Positions 17,891 to 26,825 of a DNA stretch of 64,000 nucleotides are shown here, piece after piece (positions within the stretch are counted from its first letter, which is position 1; every line of letters begins with the position of its first letter). A program made the translations under genes and the position numbers. The notes beneath the pieces are model-generated. The model was given only the letters and a program-made list of their open reading frames with translations. It was not told where the DNA came from and made no database searches. Origin of the DNA: Aquimarina macrocephali JAMB N27 (lineage in GTDB: Bacteria > Bacteroidota > Bacteroidia > Flavobacteriales > Flavobacteriaceae); contig NZ_JACA01000001.1 of assembly GCF_000520995.1 (NCBI RefSeq), forward strand, positions 1-64,000, written 5' to 3'.

Positions 17891-18197
17891 TTGGCAGGAC
17901 TTTGAAAGACTCTGTAAAAAGTTATGGGGCGAAATATAGAGCTGCCCTGAAATTATGAGAAATGGACGTTCTGGACAAGCACAAGCTAGAATAGACGTCT
18001 ATGGAATACCTTATGGTGAAGATTCCTATCTTGGGATTCAGTGCAAAGGGAAAGATGAATACACCGCAAAGCAGCTTACAGAAAAGGAAATTCAACAAGA
18101 AATCGAAAAAGCTAAAAATTTTGAACCTAGCCTAAAGAAAATGTATTTCGCCACAACGGCAGTGAGGGATGCAAGTGTTCAGACTATTATTCAATAA
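17853..18197 (+). pseudogene. Endonuclease-like gene, nonsense mutation and 3' truncation
   Basis: The frame from ATG 17853 reads 28 residues (PDNWQDFERLCKKLWGEI at the end), hits TAG at 17937, and continues in the same frame as SCPEIMRNGRSGQAQARID then YLGIQCKGKDEYTAKQLTEK. The QCKGKD motif with an upstream D (DVYG) is the D-QxK core of PD-(D/E)xK restriction-like nucleases. The stop most simply derives from TGG (Trp). The 3' end runs into an IS4-like transposase fragment, so the C-terminus was lost. It probably once formed a defence cluster with the AbiE pair. Confidence 0.65.
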
Positions 18198-18475
18198 AAG
18201 CTTCATAACCAAGCTTTTTTCGAGCTAAACTAAATGCGCCTTTGGTCACTTCCTTTACAGGAATCTCTTTGTTTAAAATGACTTTAAATAAATTATCTAA
18301 TTCAGCTTGAAGGGATTTGATCAGAAAATTAATCAGTAAGAAAAATACTTTTTCAAATGTCAAAATTCGTTCCCTAGTAAAGTCTGTTGAATTAATTTTG
18401 TGACTGAAAATAAACGCTTTAGAATTCAATTTTTTTTTCAAACTTTGGATAAGTTCGAATGGTTCTTTGATGTCT
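18187..18475 (-). pseudogene. IS4-like transposase N-terminal fragment
   Basis: The minus-strand translation (FIFSHKINSTDFTRERILTF; LQAELDNLFKVIL; VTKGAFSLARKKLGYEAFIE) is the conserved N-terminal region of an IS4-family transposase, and it stops abruptly at 18187 where the endonuclease-like gene begins. No ATG is in frame at the head (only a TTG at 18441), and the catalytic DDE part is missing. This is an insertion-sequence relic that truncated its neighbour. Confidence 0.7.
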
Positions 18476-18565
18476 TTTCATCATTTATATATGTTTGTTG
18501 ATACTCCTAAATATACGATATAATTAATTGACTAACAAGAGTAAAACCCTTAACTAAACGACATT

Positions 18566-18628
18566 GGAGTTCAAGTCTCTCCGCCCACACAGCAAAGGAT
18601 AATCCGACTTTAACGAGTCGGCTTTTTT
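18566..18628 (+). other. tRNA-Leu 3' relic with terminator (internal attachment-site remnant)
   Basis: GGAGTTCAAGTCTCTCC (from 18566) then GCCCACACAGCAAA matches the T arm, acceptor and downstream bases of the relic at 50524-50552 with two substitutions. The terminator that follows (CCGACT 18604-18609, AGTCGG 18616-18621, T run) is also homologous to the one at 50557. The upstream recombinase-arm sequence is absent. It marks an older integration end inside the island. The 90 nt before it and the 145 nt after it hold no gene. Confidence 0.75.
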
Positions 18629-18774
18629 GTTTGGGGTCATACAAATAATTAATTCGTATTACTACTAATGTTTAAAATATTTCTCAAACTACACTCTTAT
18701 AGTTTTACAAGTTCAGAAACCTCTGGGTGAGTAATCCCTTTACCGTTTATTCTCTAAAAAATATTTCAATCTAA

Positions 18775-20427
18775 CTAAATTAGATCCGAAGGACTCACTG
18801 CAAATTCCTTTTTAAAACATTTAGAAAAATACGACGGATTAGAAAAACCCATTTGAAAGGCAATTTCAGCAATTGTTTTTTGTTCACTTACAAGCAATTC
18901 TTTGGCTCGATGCAAGCGTACCGAACTAATTAATCTATTAGGAGATTTATTAGTAATAGCTTTAATTTTACGCTGTAGTTGTCGTTCACTAACACCTATT
19001 TCTTTACACATCATTTCTACCCCATAATGCTCATTGCTTATATGATTATCGATATTTTGAAGTACTTTTTCAAGAAAAGAGTTATACTGTGGGAGTTTAC
19101 CCCTGTACATCTTATACATTTCTGTATTACTTTCGCACTTTTTATTGACTGTATATAATAATAGAGATTCACCGGATTCTGTTTCAAAAACTGTTTTGTA
19201 AGGTGTAAAACCTACACCAACTCCCACCAATAAATTCTTTACTGTTTGAGTTAATATTATTTGATTAGTTAGCGACTGTTTAGATATTAATACATCTAAG
19301 TCTTCTGTTTCTTTATGCATAGAGTTCCCTATAGTACATTCTTTAATATGAACACCCACAGTAAGTTCTAGATTAAACTTTTTAATCGCTTCCACCAAAT
19401 CTATACTACATTGAACAGCCTTACTAGGACCATTAAAAGTGACTATAAATTTTTGCCTATTACATTGAATTATATTCCCTCTATACTGCGTAACATATTG
19501 TTTAACAACTTCATTACATATCACATCATCTGTTGCTGAAGTAGCCATTTGACCAACAATTATAGTAAAAAGTTGTTTTTCATAATTAGGTATTGGTTTT
19601 ATATCTAAAATAAAAGCTTTCATCTCTGTTAAAATTTCATCTGTATTACCCGTCCAAAACAAATGATCACCTCCCTCAAATTCTACAAACTTTGCTTCTG
19701 GGATACGGTCGGCAATAAATCTTCCTTCTTCAATTTTCACATCGATATCATCTGTACGCTGAAGTATTAAAGTAGGTACATTTATAGCATCTAAAATATC
19801 AATAATATCTACTTTTGTGTTCATTTTTGTTAACATCATAGCTGCTCGTGGACTAGCTCCTGAACGAAAATAATTAGCCAACCAATCCATAAATTCTTTA
19901 TCATTAGCTTTAGAGGGGGCTAGTGACTCTAAATTCATATCCCCACTACCCCAATTATTTTCTATCATATCATAAACTACCTGACGTTCTTTATAAGTAG
20001 GTGCCCAAGGATATTCAGGAGCATACACTCGCTTTGCAAATATTCCAAAAGTTATGAGTGATATCGTTCTGTTTGGGTATGTAGCAGCAAACAAAGCAGA
20101 TACAGAACCTCCCTCAGAATGCCCAAACAAAACTGCTTTTTCTGAACCCACCGCATCCATGACTGTTCTAATATCATCCATTCTTTCTTCCAACGTAGGA
20201 AAATCTACAATGCGATCAGAAAGCCCTGTTCCTCTCTTATCAAATAGAATAACCCTAGCTATTTTTCCTAATTCTTGTAAAAAATTAACAAGCTCGGGAC
20301 AAGCCCACATCCAATCTATGTTAGAAACCCATCCTGGGATGTATACCAAATCAATGGGCCCTGAACCAAAGACCTGGTACGCAATATTGATTTGATCGCT
20401 TTTAGTATATTTAGTAGTAGGTTTCAT
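18775..20427 (-). CDS. Alpha/beta-hydrolase - degenerate class III cyclase-like - AraC HTH fusion
   Basis: The 550-aa product has three parts. Residues 1-275 are an alpha/beta hydrolase with nucleophile elbow GHSEGGS (Ser104), acid near D226-D229 (RTDDIDV) and His255 (GGDHLFW). Residues about 285-430 follow the class III nucleotide cyclase pattern (FTIIVGQMATS; VTFNGPSKAVQCSIDL; LTVGVHIKECTIG; ILTQTVKNLLVGVGVGF), but the first metal Asp is replaced, so catalysis is doubtful. Residues about 450-550 are an AraC-type DNA-binding domain (AEIAFQMGFSNPSYFSKCFK). Hydrolase-cyclase fusions are known in actinobacteria and proteobacteria; adding AraC suggests a one-component sensor in which the hydrolase binds a ligand. 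Confidence 0.85.
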   Translation of the reverse strand: MKPTTKYTKSDQINIAYQVFGSGPIDLVYIPGWVSNIDWMWACPELVNFLQELGKIARVILFDKRGTGLSDRIVDFPTLEERMDDIRTVMDAVGSEKAVLFGHSEGGSVSALFAATYPNRTISLITFGIFAKRVYAPEYPWAPTYKERQVVYDMIENNWGSGDMNLESLAPSKANDKEFMDWLANYFRSGASPRAAMMLTKMNTKVDIIDILDAINVPTLILQRTDDIDVKIEEGRFIADRIPEAKFVEFEGGDHLFWTGNTDEILTEMKAFILDIKPIPNYEKQLFTIIVGQMATSATDDVICNEVVKQYVTQYRGNIIQCNRQKFIVTFNGPSKAVQCSIDLVEAIKKFNLELTVGVHIKECTIGNSMHKETEDLDVLISKQSLTNQIILTQTVKNLLVGVGVGFTPYKTVFETESGESLLLYTVNKKCESNTEMYKMYRGKLPQYNSFLEKVLQNIDNHISNEHYGVEMMCKEIGVSERQLQRKIKAITNKSPNRLISSVRLHRAKELLVSEQKTIAEIAFQMGFSNPSYFSKCFKKEFAVSPSDLI

Positions 20428-20693
20428 AACGTATAATTTTAAACTATTAAATAATTGTTTACCTAGTTATATAATTACAAATACATTATGTAATTCCTAA
20501 GCTTTGTTTGAACAAATCAAAAATATGGAAGACTGAGAATTCCCCTTTAATAATGAAGTATACAATATGTGAGCTTACAAGAAAATATTGCTATATAAAG
20601 GGGGATCATAAAGTATACATTAGGTGAACACTAAAATCACAAGATACTATAAATCAAATACTTAATGCTATTCAATTCTTATCACAGTATTTA

Positions 20694-22457
20694 TTACAAT
20701 TCTTGCGCATTTTGTTGTTCCAAATGTAATAAATAAGCAAATGTTTCTTGTTTAGGATGTAATTCTAGCTTTTTACGAAGACGATATCTAGCCGTTTTCA
20801 CACTCTCCGGAGATATCCCCAAAATACTTGCTGTTTCTTTGATATTAAGGTTCAGTCTGATTAAAGAACAAAGTTTTAGGTCGTTTGAACTTAACTCCTC
20901 GTGTTTTGATTTTAATCTGGAGTAAAATCCTTGATGCGCGTCTTCAAAAAATCTACTAAAATCTTCCCAATCCCTATCAATACTTAAGTTTTTTCGTATT
21001 ACTTTATTGAGATCCGTAATCAATTTATCCTTTTCTATAAAAGAAGATTTTTTTACACTCCGTATAGTACTTTTTAATTGATCTACGACTTCATTTTTTT
21101 TAATAAAATTAAGAGCATATACTGTTAGTTCTTTATTTTTAAAATCTAACTGCCTTCTTAATTCCAATTGCTTTAATTCTGAGTTCTCTAAATCTTTCTG
21201 GGTCAAAGCATATGCAGACTCAAGTAATTCCTGATTTTTTTCGGATAATTCTCTACTCTTTCTAGCACGTTGTCTAGATATTACATAAATTATATATCCA
21301 CAGATAGACACCACAATAACTCCGATAATCAAAATTAATTTTATCAGGTCATCCTTTTTTTCCTGTGCTTTGAGTGTCAACAATTCATTATCTTTTCTCT
21401 TTAATTCATTTTCAAACTCTAAATAGGCTATTTGTTTTGATTTTTCTGAATTAAAAAGAGAATCCTTTAGTGTAAGAAATTTTTCATAATACATAAAGGC
21501 TTCTTCTGGTTTATATTGCCTTTTTTTCAATTCTTTTAGTTCCTCATAAGCAAATAACTCATATTTTTTTAAATCATTTTCTTTAGCAAGTTGTAAGCCT
21601 TTATTTACCTCTATAACAGCTTCATCAAGACGATCAGAAAGCCTTAAAATTTTCCCACTAATAATATGGTTATTGGTTAATCCATCAATATCACCCACTT
21701 TGCCACCTAATTTCATAGATTTCTTTATATGGTAAGAGGCTTGTACTACTTCATTTTTATGAAGATATAATATCCCTAATCGGTTGTGCACTTCTGCAAT
21801 TCCGTATGTGAAATTATTATCCGTATGCATCTGTAATGCATCTGTTAGATATTTCAATGCCTTAGAATCCTCACGTTGCTCTACCAAAATTGTGCCTATT
21901 TTGGTAAATGTTGTTGCTATTCTCCCTTTTAATTGAAGAGCAGTAAATTCATTAATGGCTTGCTCATAATAAAGTAATGCCTTTTCGTACTCTTTGAGGT
22001 CCGCATATACCATCCCTATATTAAGTCTTGTATTGGCTATACCTGTTTTATCTTGTATAGTTTTATATGCTACGTAAGAAGTATTAAGGTATTCCAATGC
22101 CTTGTTTAAATTACCCTGCGCCCAATAGGCAACTCCTATAATACGGTTTGCTTTTGCTTCACCTGCTGGATATTCAACTATTTTTGACAATCGAAGTGCT
22201 TCGGTTCCGAAATCGATAGATTTATTAGCATCTACTATCCAATATTCAAAACCAACCGTATTAAGAAGATCTATTTTTACCTGATCCTCTCCCTTGTGCG
22301 TGCGTAATTCATTGTGTAAGCTATCAATTTTTTTTGTTTCCTGAAATGCATGGATAGTATCAAGCGAGAAAAGAAACGTAAGAACGATATAAATCATTAA
22401 TTTCTGTACGTTTGGATATATTTCTGATTGACGAGAAGAGACTTTAAAAAAAATCAT
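20694..22457 (-). CDS. TPR sensor-regulator with LuxR-type HTH (Bacteroidota type)
   Basis: The 587-aa product has an N-terminal hydrophobic segment (MIYIVLTFLFSLDTIHAF), about six to seven TPR units (GEAKANRIIGVAYWAQGNL, YADLKEYEKALLYYEQAI), a transmembrane helix near residue 370-395 (LILIIGVIVVSICGYIIYVI), a coiled coil, and a C-terminal HTH (IRLNLNIKETASILGISPES). The form is common in flavobacteria: periplasmic TPR sensing, cytoplasmic DNA binding. The ATG at 22397, directly before the signal-like segment, is an alternative start. It is the nearest clear regulator to the envelope module and the injection system, but no operator was identified. Confidence 0.82.
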   Translation of the reverse strand: MIFFKVSSRQSEIYPNVQKLMIYIVLTFLFSLDTIHAFQETKKIDSLHNELRTHKGEDQVKIDLLNTVGFEYWIVDANKSIDFGTEALRLSKIVEYPAGEAKANRIIGVAYWAQGNLNKALEYLNTSYVAYKTIQDKTGIANTRLNIGMVYADLKEYEKALLYYEQAINEFTALQLKGRIATTFTKIGTILVEQREDSKALKYLTDALQMHTDNNFTYGIAEVHNRLGILYLHKNEVVQASYHIKKSMKLGGKVGDIDGLTNNHIISGKILRLSDRLDEAVIEVNKGLQLAKENDLKKYELFAYEELKELKKRQYKPEEAFMYYEKFLTLKDSLFNSEKSKQIAYLEFENELKRKDNELLTLKAQEKKDDLIKLILIIGVIVVSICGYIIYVISRQRARKSRELSEKNQELLESAYALTQKDLENSELKQLELRRQLDFKNKELTVYALNFIKKNEVVDQLKSTIRSVKKSSFIEKDKLITDLNKVIRKNLSIDRDWEDFSRFFEDAHQGFYSRLKSKHEELSSNDLKLCSLIRLNLNIKETASILGISPESVKTARYRLRKKLELHPKQETFAYLLHLEQQNAQEL

Positions 22458-22602
22458 CAAAAAAAGTGGTTACGGATAAAAGTGAGTATAAATTTCTCTA
22501 TTCACTGTAAAGCTACTCATCATTTTTTTAATGAAACCAATAATAAATGTTAAACCTACATTATGTACTAGAAAATATATCACAAATACCCTATAGAACT
22601 AC

Positions 22603-23148
22603 TTACAAAGAAACTCCAATTAAAAGGCCTGCTCCTATACCAGCAACACCAATTAGTATTTTTTCGAAAACAGTTTTTCTTCTTTGTCTTTTGATAGTTT
22701 TATCTACAAGTTCCAGGCTACTAGTAGCTTTCTCTAAACTGTTTACTGTATAATCCAATGCTTTTTGGGTATTTTGTAAAGTTGCCTGAGTTTTCTGGTA
22801 AACCATTCGATCTAAACTGTCATTTTTAGCAAAATTGATTTTTAGACTACGTTCTAAGTCTATATTTCTTCGAAGTGTTTGTGAATACTTTTCTACCAAT
22901 TCTTTGGTCATCTTATCCTGTTCTATAGTGCTTTGATAAACATTTTTGATGGCCAAAAAAGATTTTTTGTTAACTAAAAAAATATCAGGTGTCCTAAACA
23001 CATATAAGCTGTCTTTCTTTACAATAAAAGGTTCTCCAGCACGATTCGCATAAGATTCAGGAATTTCAATTACTTTCAAAGAATCAATTTCTTGACAGAA
23101 GGCATTCGAAACTATTACTATAAAGAGAATGGATATGAATTTTTTCAT
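22603..23148 (-). CDS. Exported coiled-coil protein with C-terminal membrane anchor
   Basis: The 181-aa product has a signal peptide (residues 1-18, ending SNAFC), a helical region with heptad character (about 75-150) and a C-terminal hydrophobic Gly-rich segment (ILIGVAGIGAGLLIGVSL). It is the last gene of a leftward four-gene set (24413-25084, 23815-24405, 23180-23566, this). No family was recognised. The topology suggests a periplasmic stalk or spacer. Confidence 0.6.
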   Translation of the reverse strand: MKKFISILFIVIVSNAFCQEIDSLKVIEIPESYANRAGEPFIVKKDSLYVFRTPDIFLVNKKSFLAIKNVYQSTIEQDKMTKELVEKYSQTLRRNIDLERSLKINFAKNDSLDRMVYQKTQATLQNTQKALDYTVNSLEKATSSLELVDKTIKRQRRKTVFEKILIGVAGIGAGLLIGVSL

Positions 23149-23179
23149 GATTTTTTAGTTTAATAGACGATATCAGTAT

Positions 23180-23566
23180 TTATTCTTCCATACCAAAAAG
23201 ATCATCTAATACTGCTCGATCTTTTGCCAATCGATCATTAGTGAGTTTTATAGAATCTTTGATACGCTGTAATTCATCCCAGTCTTTGGCATTTTTTCTT
23301 TTAAATGAAAGTATCAATGAGTCTCGTTTATGAATGATCAGATCTTTCTGGCTTTTCATTTGTTCAAATTCTTTTCTAGAATTTTCTAATTGAGATTTGG
23401 TCGTGATAATCACTTCTTGTGATACTTTGAGTTCTTTTTGTGCCTTATCTAATTCTGATGATACAATTTTCCAATTATCACTGGAATTAAAGATCAAATA
23501 CCCAATGACTAATAAAAAAAATAGGGCAACTATCTGAAGTATTAAACTAATATTAATGTTTTTCAT
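23180..23566 (-). CDS. Single-pass membrane protein with periplasmic coiled coil
   Basis: The 128-aa product has one N-terminal transmembrane helix (ISLILQIVALFFLLVIGYLI, residues 6-25) followed by a long charged helix (ELDKAQKELKVSQEV; SRKEFEQMKSQKDLIIHKRD) that reads as coiled coil. It is 31 bp upstream of the exported coiled-coil gene, which it resembles in design. Function unknown; the pair may form an envelope scaffold. Confidence 0.6.
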   Translation of the reverse strand: MKNINISLILQIVALFFLLVIGYLIFNSSDNWKIVSSELDKAQKELKVSQEVIITTKSQLENSRKEFEQMKSQKDLIIHKRDSLILSFKRKNAKDWDELQRIKDSIKLTNDRLAKDRAVLDDLFGMEE

Positions 23567-23814
23567 CTTTTATTTTATTTTTTCTGACTGCATAATATTA
23601 GGTTGAAAGGTTTTTTTCTAATGTTATCTTATGTTTCGATTTTATGAATTAGTTTAAATAAAATATAGTCGAAACGATCTAATACCATTTCTCTTATGAA
23701 GTTACCGTACATATTTAATGAACGAGAAAAACACAGGTTTCAATAGTTTATATTTCCAACCTTGATGTTGCATTTGATTTTGAGCTACTTAGAAACCTAA
23801 AAGTCGTCTTAGTA

Positions 23815-24405
23815 TCATATTATTTTTTTTTCAATTTTGATTTTATATTTTTCTTTATATAAGATGATCAGGTTACAAAAAGAAATGATGAATCCTGCAG
23901 AGAGCAAGTAACAGAGAAACAACAATAGTATTAATTGTACTCTATTACTTGTAATACTGTCTTTTGCCCAAGCTTTTTCGGGATCCCCCAACAAGATCAA
24001 CATACGTTCTTTTCGTTCTGGTAAAAACCCATGAGATGCCTTAAAAACATCAAAAGGATTATCATCTATCAATTCGTTACCTATTACAATATCGTGTTCT
24101 ATATAGGGTAAGGTTTTAGCCTCGCGAAAAAAATGATATGTGGCATATACCCCTACAAACATGAACAAAAACCGAGTAGATAAACGCATCCACGTTCTAA
24201 TCATTTTATGTTTTAGCGAATACAAAATCAGGAAGCCCGCCAATGCAGTTGAGATAAACACTCCAAATTTCATAAGAAATTCGGTATTATCATCTGTTGC
24301 ATACCAGGATGGAAGTGGTATGATAAAAGCACCTGCTACAGAAGCAATCCAAGTACTAAGTAATGTAAATTCTTTCCAAACGTCTTTTAATTTGCTTACT
24401 AACAT
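23815..24405 (-). CDS. Four-helix inner-membrane protein
   Basis: The 196-aa product has hydrophobic segments at about residues 15-32, 47-64, 78-95 and 155-182, with a soluble loop between the third and fourth (DIVIGNELIDDNPFDVFKAS and ERKERMLILLGDPEKAW). No family motif was recognised. It begins 7 bp after the lipoprotein gene ends, so the two are cotranscribed. A 248-bp gap separates it from the next gene. Confidence 0.6.
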   Translation of the reverse strand: MLVSKLKDVWKEFTLLSTWIASVAGAFIIPLPSWYATDDNTEFLMKFGVFISTALAGFLILYSLKHKMIRTWMRLSTRFLFMFVGVYATYHFFREAKTLPYIEHDIVIGNELIDDNPFDVFKASHGFLPERKERMLILLGDPEKAWAKDSITSNRVQLILLLFLCYLLSAGFIISFCNLIILYKEKYKIKIEKKII

Positions 24406-24412
24406 TATATTA

Positions 24413-25084
24413 TTATTTGGGGATTTTTAACACTAGTTGTTTTTCTTCTTCTGTACCATTACTTATAATAAGATGTAATTCTGGTTCTCCAATACGATCG
24501 TCCTTCTCTAACCAGAATAAATAGTAACCAGGCACAAAATCCTGAGAGGCATTCTGAGTTGGTTTATTAAACCGAAATCGCTTGATATCCAAATCTTTCT
24601 CATAGGACAACTTTCCGAAAACAAAAAACCCTTCATCTTCATTAGAGTTTACTAATACTTTGATCTTTGTATTAGCATCACTTTTAGAGCTACTATTGAT
24701 CGATTGTAACTTGGCGTCATAATCACCATATATCGCATCTATAATGAACCCCTTATTCGATATTGTATTAAAATCTTTGTCTAAACGCTGCAATACCTTT
24801 TGTGCTTCCTGTAATGTTGTCATATACGTTACAGTAAGCGCATATTTTTCGTTGCACTTTTCTAGTACAGGAGCCAATTCCTGATACTTCTTCTCCAACT
24901 TTTGATATGCTTTAATAAGCGTCTGATCGCTTGTAGTTGGTATTTTTGCTGACAGGTTATTAATTGCTTGTTGGGTGTTTGATAATACGCCAGCAAGGTC
25001 CTTGTTTTTTGCCCCATAACTGGCACAACTACATATCAAAATCAACATACAAAGTGTTAAGCTATATTGATAGAAATTTTTCAT
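24413..25084 (-). CDS. Lipoprotein with helical and beta domains
   Basis: The 223-aa product has lipobox LICSC (Cys18/Cys20 region: LMLILICSCASYG). Residues about 28-120 are helical with coiled-coil character, and about 135-223 form a beta-rich tail (KIKVLVNSNEDEGFFVFGKL; GYYLFWLEKDDRIG). It heads the leftward module. A role at the inner face of the outer membrane, linked to the two coiled-coil membrane proteins, is inferred from layout only. Confidence 0.65.
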   Translation of the reverse strand: MKNFYQYSLTLCMLILICSCASYGAKNKDLAGVLSNTQQAINNLSAKIPTTSDQTLIKAYQKLEKKYQELAPVLEKCNEKYALTVTYMTTLQEAQKVLQRLDKDFNTISNKGFIIDAIYGDYDAKLQSINSSSKSDANTKIKVLVNSNEDEGFFVFGKLSYEKDLDIKRFRFNKPTQNASQDFVPGYYLFWLEKDDRIGEPELHLIISNGTEEEKQLVLKIPK

Positions 25085-25217
25085 TGTTCAGTGATTTTAT
25101 TGTTGGTTTATAGATTTTAGCAATCTCTTATGGTTACAAAGATATGTCTACAAATAGGTCCCCTGTTATCACAAATGCGACAAAAAAGAGTAATTTCCCG
25201 GCTAAATTTTTGTTGCT

Positions 25218-25988
25218 TTATATCAGCCCTTCGATTATTTTTTTCCAATCAAAAGCCGGACCTATATCCCATTTACCGGACGACCTGTAATTGACATGAG
25301 AGGTGATTCCTTTAAAATTGACTAATTCATTCTCATCCACCACAACATATCGCTTATCTTCTGATAAGAATGCTGTAGGGATATTATATTCTGCGGTTAA
25401 ATACCGAAGCAGAAGAATCAAGCTATTATATTGTTTTGCAGTATGTGTAGCAAAATAATGTTCTCCTCGGAAAGGCGTATCTAGCTTTGTATACAATTGT
25501 GTTTCATTAATATGGCAATACACATCATTATTGTTATATACGGTTACTAATTGCTCTCCTATTCGTTTTAAAAATCCAATATTAGACATCTCGATCGCTA
25601 TAGTTCTCTTACCTCCTTTAGTATTACCACCTATTGCTTTTGACCCTAAGTGATATGCCCAATAGGCAGAAGACCACATATTAAGAATCGTACCATTTCT
25701 GGCAATGATAAAAGGTACAGAAACACGATAATTAGGCTTGGACAAAGCCGCCACATCTCCTTTTAAATAACCCGCAGTATAATGTAATACAATCTGTTTT
25801 TTGGTATGCTTTTCCTGAACATAAAATGATGTGTCTCCATTTTTAGGCCGACATTGCATATACTCCATCATTTCCATACTCCCTTGAATTGGTACTGAAC
25901 TTGGAGTTAATAAAAATTCTTTCCCCGCTGAATCCCTACCAGTATCAAAAAAGCTTTTCTCATGTTTAGTTATACTTGTTGCCTTCAT
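25218..25988 (-). CDS. N-acetylmuramoyl-L-alanine amidase (Amidase_2 type) without signal peptide
   Basis: The 256-aa product carries the Amidase_2/PGRP core: IVLHYTAG (H69), FIIARNGTI, YWAYHLG (H113), AIEMSN, ITSHVNYR (H231) and KWDIGPAFDW (D241). H69, H231 and D241 fit the zinc triad. It cleaves the MurNAc-L-Ala bond in peptidoglycan by family knowledge. No export signal is visible, as in phage endolysins. It sits between the envelope module and a polytopic membrane gene, upstream of the injection-system cluster, so a part in cell lysis and particle release is plausible but unproven. Confidence 0.85.
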   Translation of the reverse strand: MKATSITKHEKSFFDTGRDSAGKEFLLTPSSVPIQGSMEMMEYMQCRPKNGDTSFYVQEKHTKKQIVLHYTAGYLKGDVAALSKPNYRVSVPFIIARNGTILNMWSSAYWAYHLGSKAIGGNTKGGKRTIAIEMSNIGFLKRIGEQLVTVYNNNDVYCHINETQLYTKLDTPFRGEHYFATHTAKQYNSLILLLRYLTAEYNIPTAFLSEDKRYVVVDENELVNFKGITSHVNYRSSGKWDIGPAFDWKKIIEGLI

Positions 25989-26097
25989 ACCTTTGTCAAT
26001 TTATGATTACTATGATTCCAAAGGTACTGACAGCAGTACCTATAGACTATCTCAAAACCGCCAAATAAAGGGAATTTTACGACAAACTTATAATCTT

Positions 26098-26129
26098 GAC
26101 CTGTCAGGTTTTTAAAAACCTGGCAGGTC
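26098..26129. repeat. 32-nt near-perfect palindrome (terminator-like or dispersed element)
   Basis: GACCTGTCAGGTTTTT followed by AAAAACCTGGCAGGTC is self-complementary except for one pair. It lies 3 nt beyond the stop of the 26133 gene and would form a strong hairpin in its transcript. Sequences of the form ACCTG-CAGGT are often dispersed in flavobacterial genomes, so it may be a small repeat that acts as a terminator. Confidence 0.6.
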
Positions 26130-26132
26130 TCA

Positions 26133-26825
26133 TTATGCATCCCGATCTGTAAATTTTTTAATAACGTCTTGTATATCCTTATTAATTCTTCCTTTTACCA
26201 ACCAGGCAACTGCAAATGCATACACAGCTACCCACTCTAACCAAAAGGTATAGGCAGGAAATATCTCATCCATATTTATCCCTAGGAGTTTCTCTATTAT
26301 AAAAATTAGGAGAAGGGCAGCTACAGAAGCCCAAATGATGATACCGCTCCTCCTAAATAATTTGTTTCTGGAGGCTGATGCTTCGTTATTTAAAACAAAT
26401 TTGTAAAAACTCATATACCCCAACAAAAAAAAGAATATAGCTGCACTTAGCAAATGAATTGTTCCTAGTAGATTGTTAGATTGATGACCAAATAAATAAG
26501 GAGTATCCGTGAAAAACAAAGTTGCTAATGGGTTTTCTGACTTGGTAGGAACTAGTACTGTAATTAAAATACATATTCCTGCAGTCGTAGTAATCAAACG
26601 ATCACTCATAAACTCTCCTTCTTTTTTAGGATATCCTCTATAATTTATAAGTATTAAGCCAAAAGCCGAAAGGATTAAAATAAAAAACACACCTCCTGCT
26701 GTATAATAATAGTGACTCATACTAGACAGTAATTCCTGATGTGCTACTAACAGTAATACAGGTAACGCTAATCCCAGGATTCCTATTGTTTTTCTAAGCG
26801 AATACATTGATTTTTTATCTTCCAT
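26133..26825 (-). CDS. Six-helix membrane protein (DUF998-like layout)
   Basis: The 230-aa product has six hydrophobic segments (about 12-30, 40-60, 80-96, 118-140, 160-180, 190-210) and the motif SSMSHYYYT near residue 34, reminiscent of DUF998-type membrane proteins. It is followed by a palindrome and, 144 bp later, by the amidase gene on the same strand. A holin-like partner for the amidase would normally be smaller, so that reading is weak. Confidence 0.6.
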   Translation of the reverse strand: MEDKKSMYSLRKTIGILGLALPVLLLVAHQELLSSMSHYYYTAGGVFFILILSAFGLILINYRGYPKKEGEFMSDRLITTTAGICILITVLVPTKSENPLATLFFTDTPYLFGHQSNNLLGTIHLLSAAIFFFLLGYMSFYKFVLNNEASASRNKLFRRSGIIIWASVAALLLIFIIEKLLGINMDEIFPAYTFWLEWVAVYAFAVAWLVKGRINKDIQDVIKKFTDRDA

